DNA of 64,000 nucleotides from Mycolicibacterium phocaicum (GCF_010731115.1 NZ_AP022616.1:2604001-2668000), one strand, 5' to 3'; counted from the stretch's first letter, positions 1 to 9,793 are shown. Numbers and translations: made by a program. Notes: generated from the sequence alone by a model not told the origin.

Positions 1-1357
1 CCTCGATCCCGACGCTGCGCAGTTGGTCGGCTGCCGTGTTCGCCACCGCGACCGACGTCGGGTCGTTGGCGGCGACGCCGATGGCCAACCCCAGCGGCTT
101 GCCGTCTTTGACCAGCCGATCGTGGCCGGGCGGCGGTGGCATGCCGGGAGGCGACGGCGGCGCGACGTCGGGCTCGATGTTGTACCCGGCACGCACCAAC
201 AGGTCCATCGCGGCGTTGCGGTCGAGGGCCGGCGGCGCCGTCGGCACGTAGCCCGGGTCCGACGGGGTCCGGATCTGCGCCTGGGCCAGCGTCACGGTGT
301 TGTCGCTGCCCGCGCCGACAGCGGCCAGCAGGCCGACGTCGAGCAGGCCCAGCAGTGCCTTGCGCACCTGGACGTCGGTCAGTGCGGGCCGCTGCGCGCG
401 CAGCGTCAACTGCATGACCCGCGGGGTGACGATCCGCGCGGTCCGCACGCCCGGGATGGCCGCGAGTTGCGCGAACGTCGCCTGCCCGCCGTGCACCTGG
501 GCCACCTGGGTATCCCGGTTGCGGATCGAATCAGCAAGGGCCGCAGGCGATCCCCCGCGCCGGAACAGCACCTGGTCGGGCACCGACGGCACGCTCCAGT
601 AGCGGTCGTTGCGCGCCAGCAGGATTTCGTCGCGCTGCGGGTCGATGCTCTCGACGCGGAACTGGCCGCCCGTCACCGGCATGGCCCGCGCCAGCCCGGC
701 ACCGAAACCGCCCGGCACGTCCTTGACGATGTGCGCCGGCAGGATGTTATTGAACAGTTCGCGCCAGGCCGGGTACGGCCGGGCGAAGGTGACGACGGCC
801 GTCTTGCCGCCGTCGACCGACTGGACACCGGTCACCAGGTCGTAGCCGGCCGGGTCGACGACGCCGGGCTGGCTGACCATCTGGCGCCACTGGTACCAGT
901 AGTCGTCGGCGGCGATGGGCGCGTTGTCGGTCCACTGCGCCTCGGGACGAATCTTGTACGTGACGGTGAACGGGTTCTGATTGGTCACGTCGGCCGACAG
1001 CAGCAGCGACGGGTCGAGTTCCCAGCGCGACCCCGAGGGCGACGCCGGATCGGCGATGGGCCGGAACGAGCTCGGCAGGACCAGCGCCGAGATGGCCGCG
1101 TTGACCGGCGACTGGTCGGACTGCAGATGCGGGTTGAACCCGGGGCCGATCCAGTCGATGGCCATGATGATCTGGCTCATCTTGGGCGGCGGCGGGACGA
1201 CGGTCTTGATCGTCTCGGTGCTGCGCGGCGCCGGCGGCGGACTGACGGTGCAGCCCGCAAGCGCCAGGACCGACACCAGTGCGCCTGTCGTCATCAGCTG
1301 GCGGCGGGCGGTCGGCACGCCGTTCAGGGTATCCGCCGGGTGAGCCCGAACCACCAT
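1..1357 (-). CDS. lpqW: LpqW-like lipoprotein (3' end outside window)
   Basis: Substrate-binding-protein fold lipoprotein of the family 5 (peptide/nickel-binding) type. In mycobacteria LpqW influences the balance between PIM and LAM synthesis at the envelope. The reverse-strand reading begins with ATG at 1357, then a twin-Arg-containing N-terminus, a hydrophobic stretch and a lipobox LALAGC with the acylated Cys at residue 36. A proline-rich linker and the SBP domain follow ([17 protein letters not shown], then a long body with [14 protein letters not shown]). The frame stays open to base 1, so the C-terminus is missing. It is divergent from the gene at 1422 and lies next to typA, as Rv1166/Rv1165 do in M. 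tuberculosis. The long plus-strand frame over the same bases is a shadow. Confidence 0.88.
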   Translation of the reverse strand, partial: MVVRAHPADTLNGVPTARRQLMTTGALVSVLALAGCTVSPPPAPRSTETIKTVVPPPPKMSQIIMAIDWIGPGFNPHLQSDQSPVNAAISALVLPSSFRPIADPASPSGSRWELDPSLLLSADVTNQNPFTVTYKIRPEAQWTDNAPIAADDYWYQWRQMVSQPGVVDPAGYDLVTGVQSVDGGKTAVVTFARPYPAWRELFNNILPAHIVKDVPGGFGAGLARAMPVTGGQFRVESIDPQRDEILLARNDRYWSVPSVPDQVLFRRGGSPAALADSIRNRDTQVAQVHGGQATFAQLAAIPGVRTARIVTPRVMQLTLRAQRPALTDVQVRKALLGLLDVGLLAAVGAGSDNTVTLAQAQIRTPSDPGYVPTAPPALDRNAAMDLLVRAGYNIEPDVAPPSPPGMPPPPGHDRLVKDGKPLGLAIGVAANDPTSVAVANTAADQLRSVGIE

Positions 1358-1421
1358 CCGAGGCCCCCGCCGCAAATCCCCGTCGCGCCGCTCGCCCCTG
1401 ATGTGGTCCACAATTTCCGGT

Positions 1422-2282
1422 ATGGGCCTACTGCCGAAGCCGTACACCCCACTGTCCGATGCCGACGTCGCCGACGCGCTGAGCCGTGCCGTCGCCGTCA
1501 TCAACCCATTGCTCAACGTGCTGTCGCAGGCCGATCCGATCGGGCTCCGCAGGCGCACCCACCGGCTCCTGACCCCGCCGCGCGGTTTGGTCGGCCTGGT
1601 CCGTCGGCTGCGGGTGGGGCACCGGCGTGCCGAGGCCGGCCGCAGCCCCAGCACCGCGGACCGGGCGCTGAACGCGGGCGCCCACCTGATGAACGCCGCT
1701 GACCTGCCCGGTACCGCCGCGTGGGAGCGGCTGAGCCGGGACGAGCGCATCCACTGGTGGGTGCACCGCGTCGGCGCGTTGAACACCGTGCTGGTGGCCA
1801 CGCCGGGCGCGTTCGGTGTGCTGGCCCGGGTACTGCCGGTCAGCGAATTGGCCGGTTTCATCAACCACGCCATCGTGCTGTGCGCGGTGGCCCGCGAATA
1901 CGGCGTCACCGATCGGCGCGAGCAGGTGCGGCTGCTCGCCGCGGTGTTGTGCGGGCGCCAGCTGTCCGCGGACTTCGACGTGCCGCAGGCCGCGGAGCCG
2001 GAGCCGCTGCCCGACACCCCGCCGGACGGCTGGAAGCCCCTGGAGGCCATCACGTCGTCGCTGCCGGTCGTCGTCGTCAAGAGCATCTGGCAGCTGGCCG
2101 GCATCCTGCGCGCGACGTTCGACGAGATCGCCAAGCGGCCACAGCCGACCAAGTGGTGGCAGCGCCTGAGCGCGCTGCCGTGGGTCGGCGCGGTGTCCAC
2201 GTACTTCGGTGAGCGCGGCGCGCTGATCAAGGCGGCCGACGAGGGTGTCGCGTGGCTGGACCAAAACCAGAAGGCCGGCTAG
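1422..2282 (+). CDS. Conserved hypothetical protein, 286 aa
   Basis: I do not recognise a named family. The product is 286 aa, Leu/Arg-rich, with no signal peptide. It has amphipathic stretches but no convincing membrane span; the most hydrophobic parts are around residues 125-160 ([20 protein letters not shown]) and 215-235 ([19 protein letters not shown]), so peripheral membrane association is possible. The ATG at 1422 is preferred over the in-frame ATG at 1401, which lies only 43 bp from the divergent lpqW start. The gene is convergent with typA. The coding signal is good (GC-rich third positions, no competing reading that makes a recognisable protein), but the function is unknown. Confidence 0.7.
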   Translation: MGLLPKPYTPLSDADVADALSRAVAVINPLLNVLSQADPIGLRRRTHRLLTPPRGLVGLVRRLRVGHRRAEAGRSPSTADRALNAGAHLMNAADLPGTAAWERLSRDERIHWWVHRVGALNTVLVATPGAFGVLARVLPVSELAGFINHAIVLCAVAREYGVTDRREQVRLLAAVLCGRQLSADFDVPQAAEPEPLPDTPPDGWKPLEAITSSLPVVVVKSIWQLAGILRATFDEIAKRPQPTKWWQRLSALPWVGAVSTYFGERGALIKAADEGVAWLDQNQKAG

Positions 2283-2330
2283 CGCTTCGCGAAAACGCGT
2301 GCGCCGGCCGGCCTTTCGGTTCGGTGAGAG

Positions 2331-4235
2331 TTAGTTGCGGGCCTTCTCGCGGGCCTTGGCGCGAGCGCGCAGGCTGGCGGTCAGCTCGACCTTGCGCACG
2401 CGCACGACCTCGGGGGTGACCTCGACGCACTCGTCCTCGGCGCAGAACTCCATGGCCTGCTCCAGGCCGAGCTCCAGCGGCCGCGCCAGCGTCTCCATGA
2501 CGTCGGCGGTCGAGCTGCGCATGTTGGTCAGCTTCTTCTCACGGGTGACGTTGATGTCGAGGTCCTCGGCGCGCGGGTTGATGCCCACGACCTGGCCCTC
2601 GTAGGTGTCCTGGCCCGGCTCGACGAAGAACTGACCGCGGTCGGCCAGCTGGATCATCGCGAACGGGGTCACCGTGCCGCTGCGGTCGGAGACCAGCGAA
2701 CCGGTGTGCCGGGCGCGGATCTCGCCGGCCCACGGGCGGTAGCCGTCGAACACGGCGTTGGCGATGCCGGTGCCGCGCGTGAGGGTGAGGAAGTCGGTGC
2801 GGAAGCCGATCAGGCCACGCGACGGCACGATGAAGTCCATGCGAACCCAGCCGGCGGCGTGGTTCGTCATCTCTTCCATGCGGCCCTTTCGGGCGGCCAT
2901 CAGCTGGGTGATGGCGCCGACGAACTCCTCGGGACAGTCGATGGTCATGGCCTCGAACGGCTCGTGCAGCTTGCCGTCGATCTGCCGGGTGACCACCTGC
3001 GGCTTGCCGACCGTCAGCTCGAAGCCCTCGCGGCGCATCTGCTCGACCAGGATGGCGAGCGCCAGCTCGCCACGGCCCTGGACCTCCCAGGCGTCCGGGC
3101 GGCCGATGTCGACGACGCGGATCGAGACGTTACCGATGAGCTCGGAGTCCAAGCGGGACTTGACCATTCGCGCGGTCAGCTTGTGGCCGGATACCTTGCC
3201 GGCCAACGGCGAGCTGTTGGTGCCGACGGTCACCGAGATGGCCGGCTCGTCGACGGTGATGCGCGGCAGCGCGTGTGCGTGCTCGAGGTCGGCAAGGGTG
3301 TCACCGATCATGATCTCGGACATGCCCGCCACGGCGACGATGTCGCCGGCGACGGCCTCGGTGGTCGGGGTGCGCTCGACGCCGACGGTGACGAGCAGCT
3401 CGGTGATCTTGCCGGTGGTGATGACGGGGGCGCCGTCGACCTCACGCATCCAGGCCACCTGCTGGCCCTTCTTGATCTTGCCGTTGTAGACGCGCACCAG
3501 CGCCAGACGGCCGAGGAAGGCCGACGCGTCGAGGTTGGTCACGAGCGCCTGCAGCGGGGCGTCCGGGTTGCCCTTGGGCGCCGGGATGTGCTCGAGCAGC
3601 ACGTCGAACAGCGGGTCCAGGTTCTCGCTGTCGGGCACCTCGCCGTTGGCCGGCTGGACGGTCGAGGCGACACCGGCGCGACCCGACGCGTACAGGGTCG
3701 GCAGGTCGAGCGCCTTCTCGGCCGCCGCCTGGGCTTCCTCGTCCAGGTCGGAGGCGACGTCGAGCAGCAGGTCGTGGCTCTCCTCGACGACCTCGGCGAT
3801 GCGGGCGTCGGGCCGGTCGGTCTTGTTGACCACGAGGATGACGGGCAGGTGCGCGGCCAGGGCCTTGCGCAGCACGAAGCGGGTCTGCGGCAGCGGGCCT
3901 TCGGAGGCGTCGACCAGCAGCACGACACCGTCGACCATGGACAGGCCGCGCTCCACCTCGCCACCGAAGTCGGCGTGGCCGGGGGTGTCGATCACGTTGA
4001 TGACCGTCACGGTGCCGTCGGCGTTGTGCCGGTGCACCGCGGTGTTCTTGGCCAGGATCGTGATGCCCTTTTCCTTTTCAAGGTCACCCGAGTCCATGAT
4101 GCGTTCGGTGGAGTCGTCACCCCGGTCCAGGGCTCCGGACTGCCGCAGCATGGCATCGACGAGGGTCGTCTTGCCGTGGTCGACGTGTGCGACGATGGCG
4201 ACATTTCTGAATCCGGCGCTGGCCTGCTCACTCAC
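2331..4235 (-). CDS. typA: Ribosome-associated GTPase TypA/BipA
   Basis: Translational GTPase of the EF-G superfamily that binds the 70S ribosome and supports ribosome assembly and stress adaptation. The product is 634 aa, close to the roughly 610-640 aa usual for the family. Visible motifs are the P-loop AHVDHGKT (residues 16-23), the switch-II DTPGH, the NKTD specificity motif, then beta-barrel, EF-G III/V-like and BipA-specific C-terminal regions. It ends in a basic tail (SLRARAKAREKARN). The GTG at 4235 (MSEQASAG) is chosen; a TTG at 4241 would add two residues, and neither has a clear Shine-Dalgarno. It lies one gene away from lpqW, matching Rv1165 (typA)/Rv1166 (lpqW). Confidence 0.97.
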   Translation of the reverse strand: MSEQASAGFRNVAIVAHVDHGKTTLVDAMLRQSGALDRGDDSTERIMDSGDLEKEKGITILAKNTAVHRHNADGTVTVINVIDTPGHADFGGEVERGLSMVDGVVLLVDASEGPLPQTRFVLRKALAAHLPVILVVNKTDRPDARIAEVVEESHDLLLDVASDLDEEAQAAAEKALDLPTLYASGRAGVASTVQPANGEVPDSENLDPLFDVLLEHIPAPKGNPDAPLQALVTNLDASAFLGRLALVRVYNGKIKKGQQVAWMREVDGAPVITTGKITELLVTVGVERTPTTEAVAGDIVAVAGMSEIMIGDTLADLEHAHALPRITVDEPAISVTVGTNSSPLAGKVSGHKLTARMVKSRLDSELIGNVSIRVVDIGRPDAWEVQGRGELALAILVEQMRREGFELTVGKPQVVTRQIDGKLHEPFEAMTIDCPEEFVGAITQLMAARKGRMEEMTNHAAGWVRMDFIVPSRGLIGFRTDFLTLTRGTGIANAVFDGYRPWAGEIRARHTGSLVSDRSGTVTPFAMIQLADRGQFFVEPGQDTYEGQVVGINPRAEDLDINVTREKKLTNMRSSTADVMETLARPLELGLEQAMEFCAEDECVEVTPEVVRVRKVELTASLRARAKAREKARN

Positions 4236-4303
4236 GCCCAAGATTGTCGCAGCGAGGGGGTCGGTTTGCGAAACCGCGGACGGCCTGGCAAAACTGCTAA
4301 TCG

Positions 4304-4471
4304 ATGAAGGCCAGCAAGCTCACCGGGGCTAAACCGAAGAAGAAGTGCTGCCGCAGCAAGCCCCGGTGCAAGCGGTGTCCGCTGGTGCTGCACAAGGTCC
4401 AGAAGGCGGCGCACCACGGGGTCCACGGCAAGGATCTCGAGAAGGTTTACAAGCGCGCCCGCAAGGCCTGA
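4304..4471 (+). CDS. Small basic Cys-rich protein, 55 aa
   Basis: A 55-residue protein read from ATG 4304 to TGA 4471. It is extremely basic (about 14 Lys, 7 Arg) with four clustered cysteines in the pattern CC-x5-C-x2-C (KKKCCRSKPRCKRCP), which suggests a small zinc- or nucleic-acid-binding knuckle. The C-terminal half (HGKDLEKVYKRARKA) looks like a helix. It is divergent from typA with a gap of 68 bp. I recall similar short proteins as conserved in actinobacteria but cannot name a family. It is shorter than common gene-caller cut-offs, yet the frame is clean and the composition non-random. Confidence 0.72.
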   Translation: MKASKLTGAKPKKKCCRSKPRCKRCPLVLHKVQKAAHHGVHGKDLEKVYKRARKA

Positions 4472-4564
4472 TATATAGCGATTGACCTGCCTCTTTAACT
4501 GTTTCGCGAGTACCGTGGAAGCGTCTCGTCAGCTCGAGGGAACCAGCGCGAGGAGGTCGTCGTC

Positions 4565-4837
4565 ATGACCATCTACGAAGTGTTGACCGGAGTGATCGGG
4601 TTCGTGCTGGCGCTCGGCGCGACGGCTGCGATACTCGCCGGATTGGCCAATTGGGCCGGCGGATTCTTCGTGGTGCGGTGTGCTGCGTGTCACCATTTGG
4701 CGTTCTCCACGGTGAACAAACCGAAGACCGATTGCCCGCATTGCAAGTACCCCGCGCTGCTGCATCCGCTGTACACCGCGCAGCACGGCACCGCGATGGC
4801 GTCGGCGCGCGTCGTCGGCGACAAGCTGCACTACTGA
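4565..4837 (+). CDS. Small membrane-anchored zinc-ribbon protein, 90 aa
   Basis: An N-terminal membrane span (about residues 5-32, [20 protein letters not shown]) is followed by two CxxC pairs, CAAC (about residues 39-42) and CPHC (about 57-60), that would form a cytoplasmic or luminal zinc ribbon. A strong Shine-Dalgarno GAGGAGG lies about 8 nt before the ATG. It stands alone, and its stop codon is one base from the convergent mutT2 stop. Function is unknown. With the 55-aa gene upstream it occupies the place that narGHJI takes in M. tuberculosis. Confidence 0.78.
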   Translation: MTIYEVLTGVIGFVLALGATAAILAGLANWAGGFFVVRCAACHHLAFSTVNKPKTDCPHCKYPALLHPLYTAQHGTAMASARVVGDKLHY

Positions 4838-4861
4838 GTCAGCGCGACTGAGTCAGCGCGG
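4834..4861. repeat. 14-bp tandem duplication at convergent stops
   Basis: CTGAGTCAGCGCGA at 4834-4847 is followed at once by a second copy at 4848-4861, differing only in the last base. The first copy contains the stop codon of the gene at 4565 and the stop of mutT2 read on the other strand. It looks like a recent slippage duplication that sets the C-terminus of MutT2 (TQSR). Confidence 0.8.
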
Positions 4862-5222
4862 CCGTCAGCTCGGCCAGCCACGCGCGGTCGGCGGGCACCC
4901 AGGGCAGGTCTTCGAGTTCGGCCGCGCCCACCCAGCGCACCGCGTGGTGATCGTGGGCGTGGGGCGCGTCGTCGGTCGACACCCGGTACGCCCGCAATAT
5001 GACGGTGTCGGACAACGGCACGTCCTCGCCCAGCCTTTCCCCGACGGTCACCGTGACGCCGAGTTCTTCCTGCAGTTCGCGGGCCAGCGCCTGGGCGTCC
5101 GTCTCCCCCGGCGCCACCTTCCCGCCCGGCAGTTCCCAGAGGCCGGCGAGTTCCGGTGGCCGATTGCGCTGCGCGACCAGCAGCCTGGCGTCGGCGATCA
5201 GGGCGCCCGCGACGACGATCAC
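4839..5222 (-). CDS. mutT2: Nudix NTP pyrophosphohydrolase MutT2
   Basis: Nudix hydrolase of the MutT2 (Rv1160) type, which hydrolyses oxidised or modified (d)CTP/dGTP-type nucleotides to sanitise the pool. The Nudix box runs from residue 34 to 56, starting GGKVAPGE and continuing REL-QEELGV, with all consensus Glu residues present. The length of 127 aa fits the family. The start is GTG at 5222 ([10 protein letters not shown]), by alignment with the usual N-terminus; a few more N-terminal residues (LTD, non-ATG) are possible. The C-terminal [12 protein letters not shown] matches the recalled Rv1160 sequence. It is convergent with the gene at 4565. Confidence 0.93.
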   Translation of the reverse strand: MIVVAGALIADARLLVAQRNRPPELAGLWELPGGKVAPGETDAQALARELQEELGVTVTVGERLGEDVPLSDTVILRAYRVSTDDAPHAHDHHAVRWVGAAELEDLPWVPADRAWLAELTAALTQSR

Positions 5223-5284
5223 GTCGGTCAGGTTACTGGCTCGTCGATCGTGGGGGGTTACGCGAAATCTGGCCGGTCCACGGT

Positions 5285-5345
5285 CACGAACGTGCGGCCA
5301 GACCGTCGATTTCGCGGATCCGGCGCTCTGTTCGCACGCTCGCGA
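5285..5345. repeat. Interspersed imperfect palindrome, family A copy 1
   Basis: About 60 bp with inverted ends (CGAACGTGC at left, GCACGCTCGCG at right) and a core GATTTCGCGGATCCG. The same architecture recurs at 32068-32127, 42524-42584 and 42604-42666. It lies in the 246-bp gap between the mutT2 start and the dehydratase start, a gap that otherwise shows no coding signal. Confidence 0.65.
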
Positions 5346-5468
5346 CGTCCCGGGCTCCCGCACCACCACGACCGTGCCTACAGAGCGCCTCAACCGCCAA
5401 ACCGACGATCCCTGTGCACATTCGTGCGAGCTCAGCGCGGGCGCACGGGCGGGAGTACGTTCGAAACC

Positions 5469-5741
5469 ATGGCCGTTCTCACCGATGAACAAGTAGACGC
5501 CGCACTGCCCGAGGGTTGGGAACGAGCCGACGGCGCCCTACGCAGGTCCGTGAAGTTCCCGGCATTCCTCGACGGCATCGATGCCGTTAGGCGAGTGGCG
5601 ATCCACGCGGAAGCCAAGGACCATCACCCGGACATCGATATTCGTTGGCGCACAGTGACTTTCGCTCTTGTCACGCACTCCGAAGGCGGCATCACCGACA
5701 AGGACGTGGCGATGGCCGAAGACATCAACGGGCTCGTCTGA
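5469..5741 (+). CDS. Pterin-4a-carbinolamine dehydratase
   Basis: A 90-aa PCD/DCoH family protein (Rv1159A-like) that dehydrates 4a-hydroxytetrahydrobiopterin. The active-site motif [18 protein letters not shown] (about residues 49-66) is intact with the clustered histidines. The ATG at 5469 gives the standard length. The last 17 bp overlap the end of pimE on the opposite strand, as expected from Rv1159A/Rv1159 adjacency. No phenylalanine hydroxylase is seen nearby, so its substrate here is not shown by context. Confidence 0.95.
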   Translation: MAVLTDEQVDAALPEGWERADGALRRSVKFPAFLDGIDAVRRVAIHAEAKDHHPDIDIRWRTVTFALVTHSEGGITDKDVAMAEDINGLV

Positions 5742-6927
5742 GCCGGGCCATCCACACCAGCGTCAGCACCGTCATCACCGGGTAGATCAGCCCCGCCCAG
5801 GCCAGGTACCACGGCCGGCTGATCACCCAGATCGTCGGCTGCGCGAAACTCAGCAGCCACGGCACGCCGACCAGCAGCAGCACCAGCCAGGTCCAGCGCA
5901 GCGCCCGCGCGGAACGCAGCGCCGCGAACGGCCCGTGCCACAGCCACATCATCAACGGGATCAGCCACACCCAATGGTGGGTCCATGAGATCGGCGAGAA
6001 CAGCAGTCCGAACAACTGCACGACGAGCAGCGCGCCCAGTCGATCGGGCCGGTCGGCGCCGTAGACGGCACGCCAGGCGAACACCGCCAGCACGGCCGTC
6101 AGTACCACCGCGATCAGCACCGCGGGCTCGAAACCGGCGTCGTGGCCGACGATTCGCGAAATCGCGCCGCGCCAGGACTGGTTGAACGACGTCGCGACGG
6201 GACCGATGCGGTTGGCATCGCCGAGCAGGTCGGTGAAGTAGTAGAGCGCCTGACCCCGCAGCACCAGCCACGACACCAGCACCGTGCCGGCGAACGTGAC
6301 AGCCGCGAACACCGCAGCACCCCACCGGCGGACGCCCAGGAAATAGAGTCCCGTCACCGCGGGTGTCAGCTTCACCCCGGCGGCCAGACCGACCAGCAGA
6401 CCGGACCACCACCACCGGGTGCTGTAGACGGCGTAGAGGACGGCCAGTACGAGGATGACGTTGATCTGCCCGTAGTCGAAGGTGCTGCGCAGCGGCTCGG
6501 TCCAGATGCCGACGGCCGTCCACGCCATGGCCAGCCGGTGCCCGGGGTCGGCGAATCCGATGAGCCGCAGGCTGATCCACACCACGCCGTAGAGCGCCAC
6601 GATGATGCCGACCTGCCAGCAGAACGCCAGCAAACCGAACGGCACGAAATGCAGCGGATAGAACAGCACCGCCGCGAACGGCGGGTAGGTGAACGGCAGC
6701 GGGAAGTCCGGGGTCTGGTCGGCGTAGACGTAGTCGTACAGCGGGTGACCACTGCCCAGACTCGCCGCGCCGCCGACGTAGACGTGGAGGTCGACGAAGT
6801 TGGCGCCGTTGGGCACCAGGTAGGTCCAGGCGAAGCGCGCAGCGACGCTGAGCGCCAGCATCAGCGGCGCCCAGCGCAGAACTGATCGCGTGGCGGTGTT
6901 TATCGCATGACTGTAACGGTCGGTCAC
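5725..6927 (-). CDS. pimE: Polyprenol-phosphate-mannose-dependent PIM mannosyltransferase PimE
   Basis: A polytopic GT-C (GT87-type) enzyme that adds the fifth mannose to Ac1PIM4 on the periplasmic face, making Ac1PIM5 on the way to PIM6. The product is 400 aa with about ten hydrophobic spans. The loop after the first span carries NFVDLHVY; its Asp (residue 46) sits where the essential catalytic Asp of PimE is known. [14 protein letters not shown] and [11 protein letters not shown] are family landmarks. GTG 6927 is preceded by GGAAGGCGAAGG; a TATAGA -10 lies at 6953-6958. The open frame continues far upstream, but those residues are Arg/Gly-rich antisense of the secreted protein genes and are not part of PimE. 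Confidence 0.95.
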   Translation of the reverse strand: MTDRYSHAINTATRSVLRWAPLMLALSVAARFAWTYLVPNGANFVDLHVYVGGAASLGSGHPLYDYVYADQTPDFPLPFTYPPFAAVLFYPLHFVPFGLLAFCWQVGIIVALYGVVWISLRLIGFADPGHRLAMAWTAVGIWTEPLRSTFDYGQINVILVLAVLYAVYSTRWWWSGLLVGLAAGVKLTPAVTGLYFLGVRRWGAAVFAAVTFAGTVLVSWLVLRGQALYYFTDLLGDANRIGPVATSFNQSWRGAISRIVGHDAGFEPAVLIAVVLTAVLAVFAWRAVYGADRPDRLGALLVVQLFGLLFSPISWTHHWVWLIPLMMWLWHGPFAALRSARALRWTWLVLLLVGVPWLLSFAQPTIWVISRPWYLAWAGLIYPVMTVLTLVWMARLRRAR

Positions 6928-7044
6928 CCTTCGCCTTCCGATCAGTAACGGATCTATAAATGCCACACGTGTCACTTGAGTAACACCAGTAACTGAATAG
7001 CTTCGGTTCTGACGCGCCACGACTGGACCGGGAGGACCCCCAAA

Positions 7045-7845
7045 ATGCGCACACGTACCACTGGAAAAATGTTGGCCACCAGCATGATTGCCGCCGCCGG
7101 CGCAGTTCCGGTGGCGATCGCCCTGAGCGCGGTCGCCGCTGCCGACCCGGCCCCCGCGGCCCCGGCCCCCGTCGTGCCCGGCACGCCGCTGGTCAACGAA
7201 CTCGCCCAGGCTCCGGCCCAGGCCCTGTCGGGCGTGACGCAGGCCCTCACCTCGGGTGCACCGGCCGCCGCGCCGGCCGCTCCCGCTGCCACCGCCTCGG
7301 TGACCCTGCCGCAGAACCTGGTCCCCGGCGCCGCCGCACCGGCTGCCGCTGCTCCGGCTGCTGCCGCTGCGCCCGCCCCGGCTCAGGGCATCATCCCGTC
7401 GGCCAACATCAACCTGCCGCAGATTCCGGGCTCGCCCGTGCCGCTGCCGAAGCAGATCGCCTTCCCGGGTGACCTGACCTCGCTGCTGCCGGCCGGCACC
7501 CCGCTGGCGAACCTGCTGCCCGCGCCGGCTGCTGCCGCAGCTCCGGCCGCGACCGCCGCCACCGCTGCGACCTCGCCGCTGACTGCGCCTCTCGCCGCCG
7601 CGACCGCACCGCTGGCCGCACCGCTCGCTGCGGCTGCCGCTCCGGCTGCCGCCGCTCCGCTGGCCGCTGCCACGGCTCCGCTGGCCGCTCCGTTGGCTGC
7701 CGCTCCGGCTGCGGCGTCGCCGCTGGCCACCGCACCCGCCGCTGTGGCGGCTGCCGCCCCCGCGGCACAGGCCATCCCGGGCGTCGTGCCGGGGATCATG
7801 AGCCTGACCAGCCTCGCGCCGGTCATCACCTCCGGCTTGCCGTGA
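7045..7845 (+). CDS. Secreted Ala/Pro-rich protein (Rv1158c-like), 266 aa
   Basis: An exported low-complexity protein: basic N-terminus RTRTTGK, hydrophobic core, and a signal-peptidase site AAA-DP near residues 33-35. The mature part is dominated by Ala/Pro blocks ([15 protein letters not shown] and [15 protein letters not shown] repeats) with a short ordered island [20 protein letters not shown] about residues 133-152. The Shine-Dalgarno is GGGAGGA. It is divergent from pimE and followed after 45 bp by a second Pro/Ala-rich secreted gene, the same pair and position as Rv1158c/Rv1157c. It is probably an envelope-exposed, intrinsically disordered protein; no catalytic motif is visible. Confidence 0.88.
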   Translation: MRTRTTGKMLATSMIAAAGAVPVAIALSAVAAADPAPAAPAPVVPGTPLVNELAQAPAQALSGVTQALTSGAPAAAPAAPAATASVTLPQNLVPGAAAPAAAAPAAAAAPAPAQGIIPSANINLPQIPGSPVPLPKQIAFPGDLTSLLPAGTPLANLLPAPAAAAAPAATAATAATSPLTAPLAAATAPLAAPLAAAAAPAAAAPLAAATAPLAAPLAAAPAAASPLATAPAAVAAAAPAAQAIPGVVPGIMSLTSLAPVITSGLP

Positions 7846-7890
7846 TCCGCGCCGTAACCAGATAACCGATACGAAACCGGGGAGAGAGTC

Positions 7891-8937
7891 ATGCAATCGA
7901 GGAAGCTGTTCGTCGCACTCGGCGCGTCCGTCGCACTCACGATCGGCGCGGCGACCGTCGCGCACGCCGATCCGGCCTCGCCATTGCCGTTGCCGCTGCC
8001 CATCGATGGCCTTCAGGCTCCTGGCCTGCCGGCCATGCAGACTCTCGCCCCGGTGATCCAGCAGGCCGCCGCTGACCCGGCGGGCGCCGCGGAGCTGCTC
8101 ATGGCAGCAGCCCGGGCGTTCGCCGGCAACAAGGCCGCACCGTCGGATTCGAAGAATCTGGCCAACGCCGTGAACCAGTTCGCCGCCGATCCGGCTGCGA
8201 ACCACGTACCGGCCCCCGGCGCGGTGCCGGGCGCCGAGGCCCACCTGCCGGCCGGCGTCGACCCGGTGCACGCCGTCGGCCCGGTGGCCGAGGCCGCTCC
8301 GGCACCGGCCCCCGAGGCGGCACCCGCACCCGCGCCCGAGGCCGCCCCGGCTCCCGCCGCAGCCCCTGCGCCCGCTCCGGCACCTGCTCCTGCCCCTGCT
8401 CCTGCTCCGGCTCCGGCTCCGGAAGCTGCGCCGGCCGCCGCTCCGGTCACCCAGGCCGCGGCGACGGTCCCGGCTCCCGACGCCGCGCCGGCGGCCGCTC
8501 CCGCTCCGGCGGGTGCGTTCGGTCCGGGCACGCCCATCACGCAGGACTTCATGTACCCGTCGATCAGCAACGGCTGCCAGGCCGACGGCGGCAACGTCCT
8601 GGCGACGGCCATCAGCGTGGCCGGCCCCGCGAAGATTCCGACGCCGGGCCCCGGCCCCGGCCAAACCGCCTACGTGTTCACCGCGGTCGGCACGCCCGGC
8701 CCCGCTGCCGAGCAGAAGCTGCCGCTCAACGTCACCTGGGTCAACCTGACCACCGGCAAGTCGGGCAGCGCGACCCTCAAGCCGCAGGCCGACATCAACC
8801 CGCAGGGCCCGACGACGCTGACCGCCATCGTCGACACCGGCTCGGGCAGCATCATGTCGACCATCTTCGGCCAGGTCACGACGACCGAGAAGCAGTGCCA
8901 GTTCATGCCCACCATCGGCTCGTCGGTGGTGCCGTAA
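7891..8937 (+). CDS. Secreted Pro/Ala-rich protein with C-terminal domain (Rv1157c-like), 348 aa
   Basis: The signal peptide ends VAHA-DP (residues 22-27). An N-terminal helical part (residues 35-110) leads to a long Ala-Pro-Glu tract (about 130-205, nearly pure AP/EAAPAP repeats). A folded C-terminal domain of about 130 residues carries one cysteine at each end (NGCQADG and KQCQFMP), probably a disulphide. The tract would act as a spacer across the cell wall. Shine-Dalgarno GGAGAGA precedes ATG 7891. It forms an operon with the upstream gene and is ended by the hairpin at 8961. Function is unknown. Confidence 0.88.
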   Translation: MQSRKLFVALGASVALTIGAATVAHADPASPLPLPLPIDGLQAPGLPAMQTLAPVIQQAAADPAGAAELLMAAARAFAGNKAAPSDSKNLANAVNQFAADPAANHVPAPGAVPGAEAHLPAGVDPVHAVGPVAEAAPAPAPEAAPAPAPEAAPAPAAAPAPAPAPAPAPAPAPAPAPEAAPAAAPVTQAAATVPAPDAAPAAAPAPAGAFGPGTPITQDFMYPSISNGCQADGGNVLATAISVAGPAKIPTPGPGPGQTAYVFTAVGTPGPAAEQKLPLNVTWVNLTTGKSGSATLKPQADINPQGPTTLTAIVDTGSGSIMSTIFGQVTTTEKQCQFMPTIGSSVVP

Positions 8938-8960
8938 CCCGCACTCGCCGTACAGAAGAG

Positions 8961-8994
8961 GACGCCCGGGGTCACCACACCCCGGGCGTCTTTT
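8961..8994 (+). terminator. Intrinsic terminator after the secreted pair
   Basis: A 12-bp stem (GACGCCCGGGGT at 8961-8972 with its complement at 8979-8990), a 6-nt loop, then TTTT. It lies 23 bp past the stop of the gene at 7891. Confidence 0.85.
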
Positions 8995-9004
8995 CTGCGT
9001 AGGG

Positions 9005-9745
9005 CTAGAGCTGGAGCTGGCCGCCGTCGACGGCCAGCTCCGCGCCGGTCATGAAGCTGCTCTGGTCCGAGGCCAGGAACAGCACGGCGGAAGCGATTTC
9101 GTCGGGACGCCCCAGACGCTTCATCGGCACTTGAGCGGCCATGCCGTCGAGCAGGTCCTGCTTCTGATCGGCGGGCGCCAGGCCGGTGAGCCCAGGGGTT
9201 TCGATCGGTCCGGGAACGATGGTGTTGACCCGAATCTTGCGGTCCGCCAGCTCGGCGGCCCAGGTCCGGCCCAGCGACCGGATGGCGGCTTTCGACGCGG
9301 CGTACAGCCCGAAAGCCGGGACCCCTTCGGACGCCGCGGTGGATCCGGCGAGGATGACCGAGGCGCCCTCGTTGAGCAGCGGCAGCGCCTTCTGCACCGT
9401 GAACACCGTGCCGGCCACGTTGCGGTCGAAGTTGGCCCGGTAGTGCTCCGGTGTCACGTCGGCGAGGGTGGCGAAGTCGCCGCCGCCGGCATTGGCGAAG
9501 ACGATGTCGAGCCCCTTGCCGTGCTCGGCGATTTCGGCGGCCAGCGCGTCGAGTTCCTCCGGCTTGCTGATGTCGCTCTGCACGCCGTGAGCTCCGATCG
9601 ACGCGGCGGCCTCGTCGAGGCGGGTGCGGTCGCGTCCGGTGATGAACACATACGCGCCCTCGGCGGCGAGGCGCTGCGCGGTCGCCAGACCGATGCCTGA
9701 CGTCCCTCCGGTGACCAGTGCCGTCTTGCCATCGAGCTGTCCCAT
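9005..9745 (-). CDS. Short-chain dehydrogenase/reductase
   Basis: A classical SDR of 246 aa, NAD(P)-dependent oxidoreductase of unknown substrate. The Rossmann motif TGGTSGIG is at about residues 12-19, NAG at about 87-89, the catalytic Ser in AGSTAA, and YxxxK in [19 protein letters not shown] and a C-terminal DGGQLQL complete the fold. ATG 9745 ([10 protein letters not shown]) is supported by fold length. A palindromic MarR-type operator at 9794-9809 lies 49 bp upstream, so it is probably repressed by the MarR protein at 10213. Confidence 0.9.
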   Translation of the reverse strand: MGQLDGKTALVTGGTSGIGLATAQRLAAEGAYVFITGRDRTRLDEAAASIGAHGVQSDISKPEELDALAAEIAEHGKGLDIVFANAGGGDFATLADVTPEHYRANFDRNVAGTVFTVQKALPLLNEGASVILAGSTAASEGVPAFGLYAASKAAIRSLGRTWAAELADRKIRVNTIVPGPIETPGLTGLAPADQKQDLLDGMAAQVPMKRLGRPDEIASAVLFLASDQSSFMTGAELAVDGGQLQL

Positions 9746-9793
9746 GATCGGGCTCCGTTTCTGTGAGGTTTGCGCTGTCACCCGTATCAACTT

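Noticed and set aside
23..1702. A 559-codon open frame on the plus strand at the left edge
   Set aside because: The translation is Arg/Gly/His-rich noise with no family match, while the reverse strand encodes an LpqW-like lipoprotein with lipobox and SBP domain. It also runs through the start of the real gene at 1422.
8293..8436. Ala-Pro repeat tract considered as a CRISPR or VNTR array
   Set aside because: The repeats are codon-level low complexity inside a reading frame; unit length varies and there are no spacers. No CRISPR array was seen anywhere in the window.
6928..8664. Extension of the PimE frame to 979 codons
   Set aside because: The added 579 codons are Arg/Gly/Ser-rich antisense of the two secreted Ala/Pro-rich genes. 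PimE has a normal start with ribosome-binding sequence and family length at GTG 6927.
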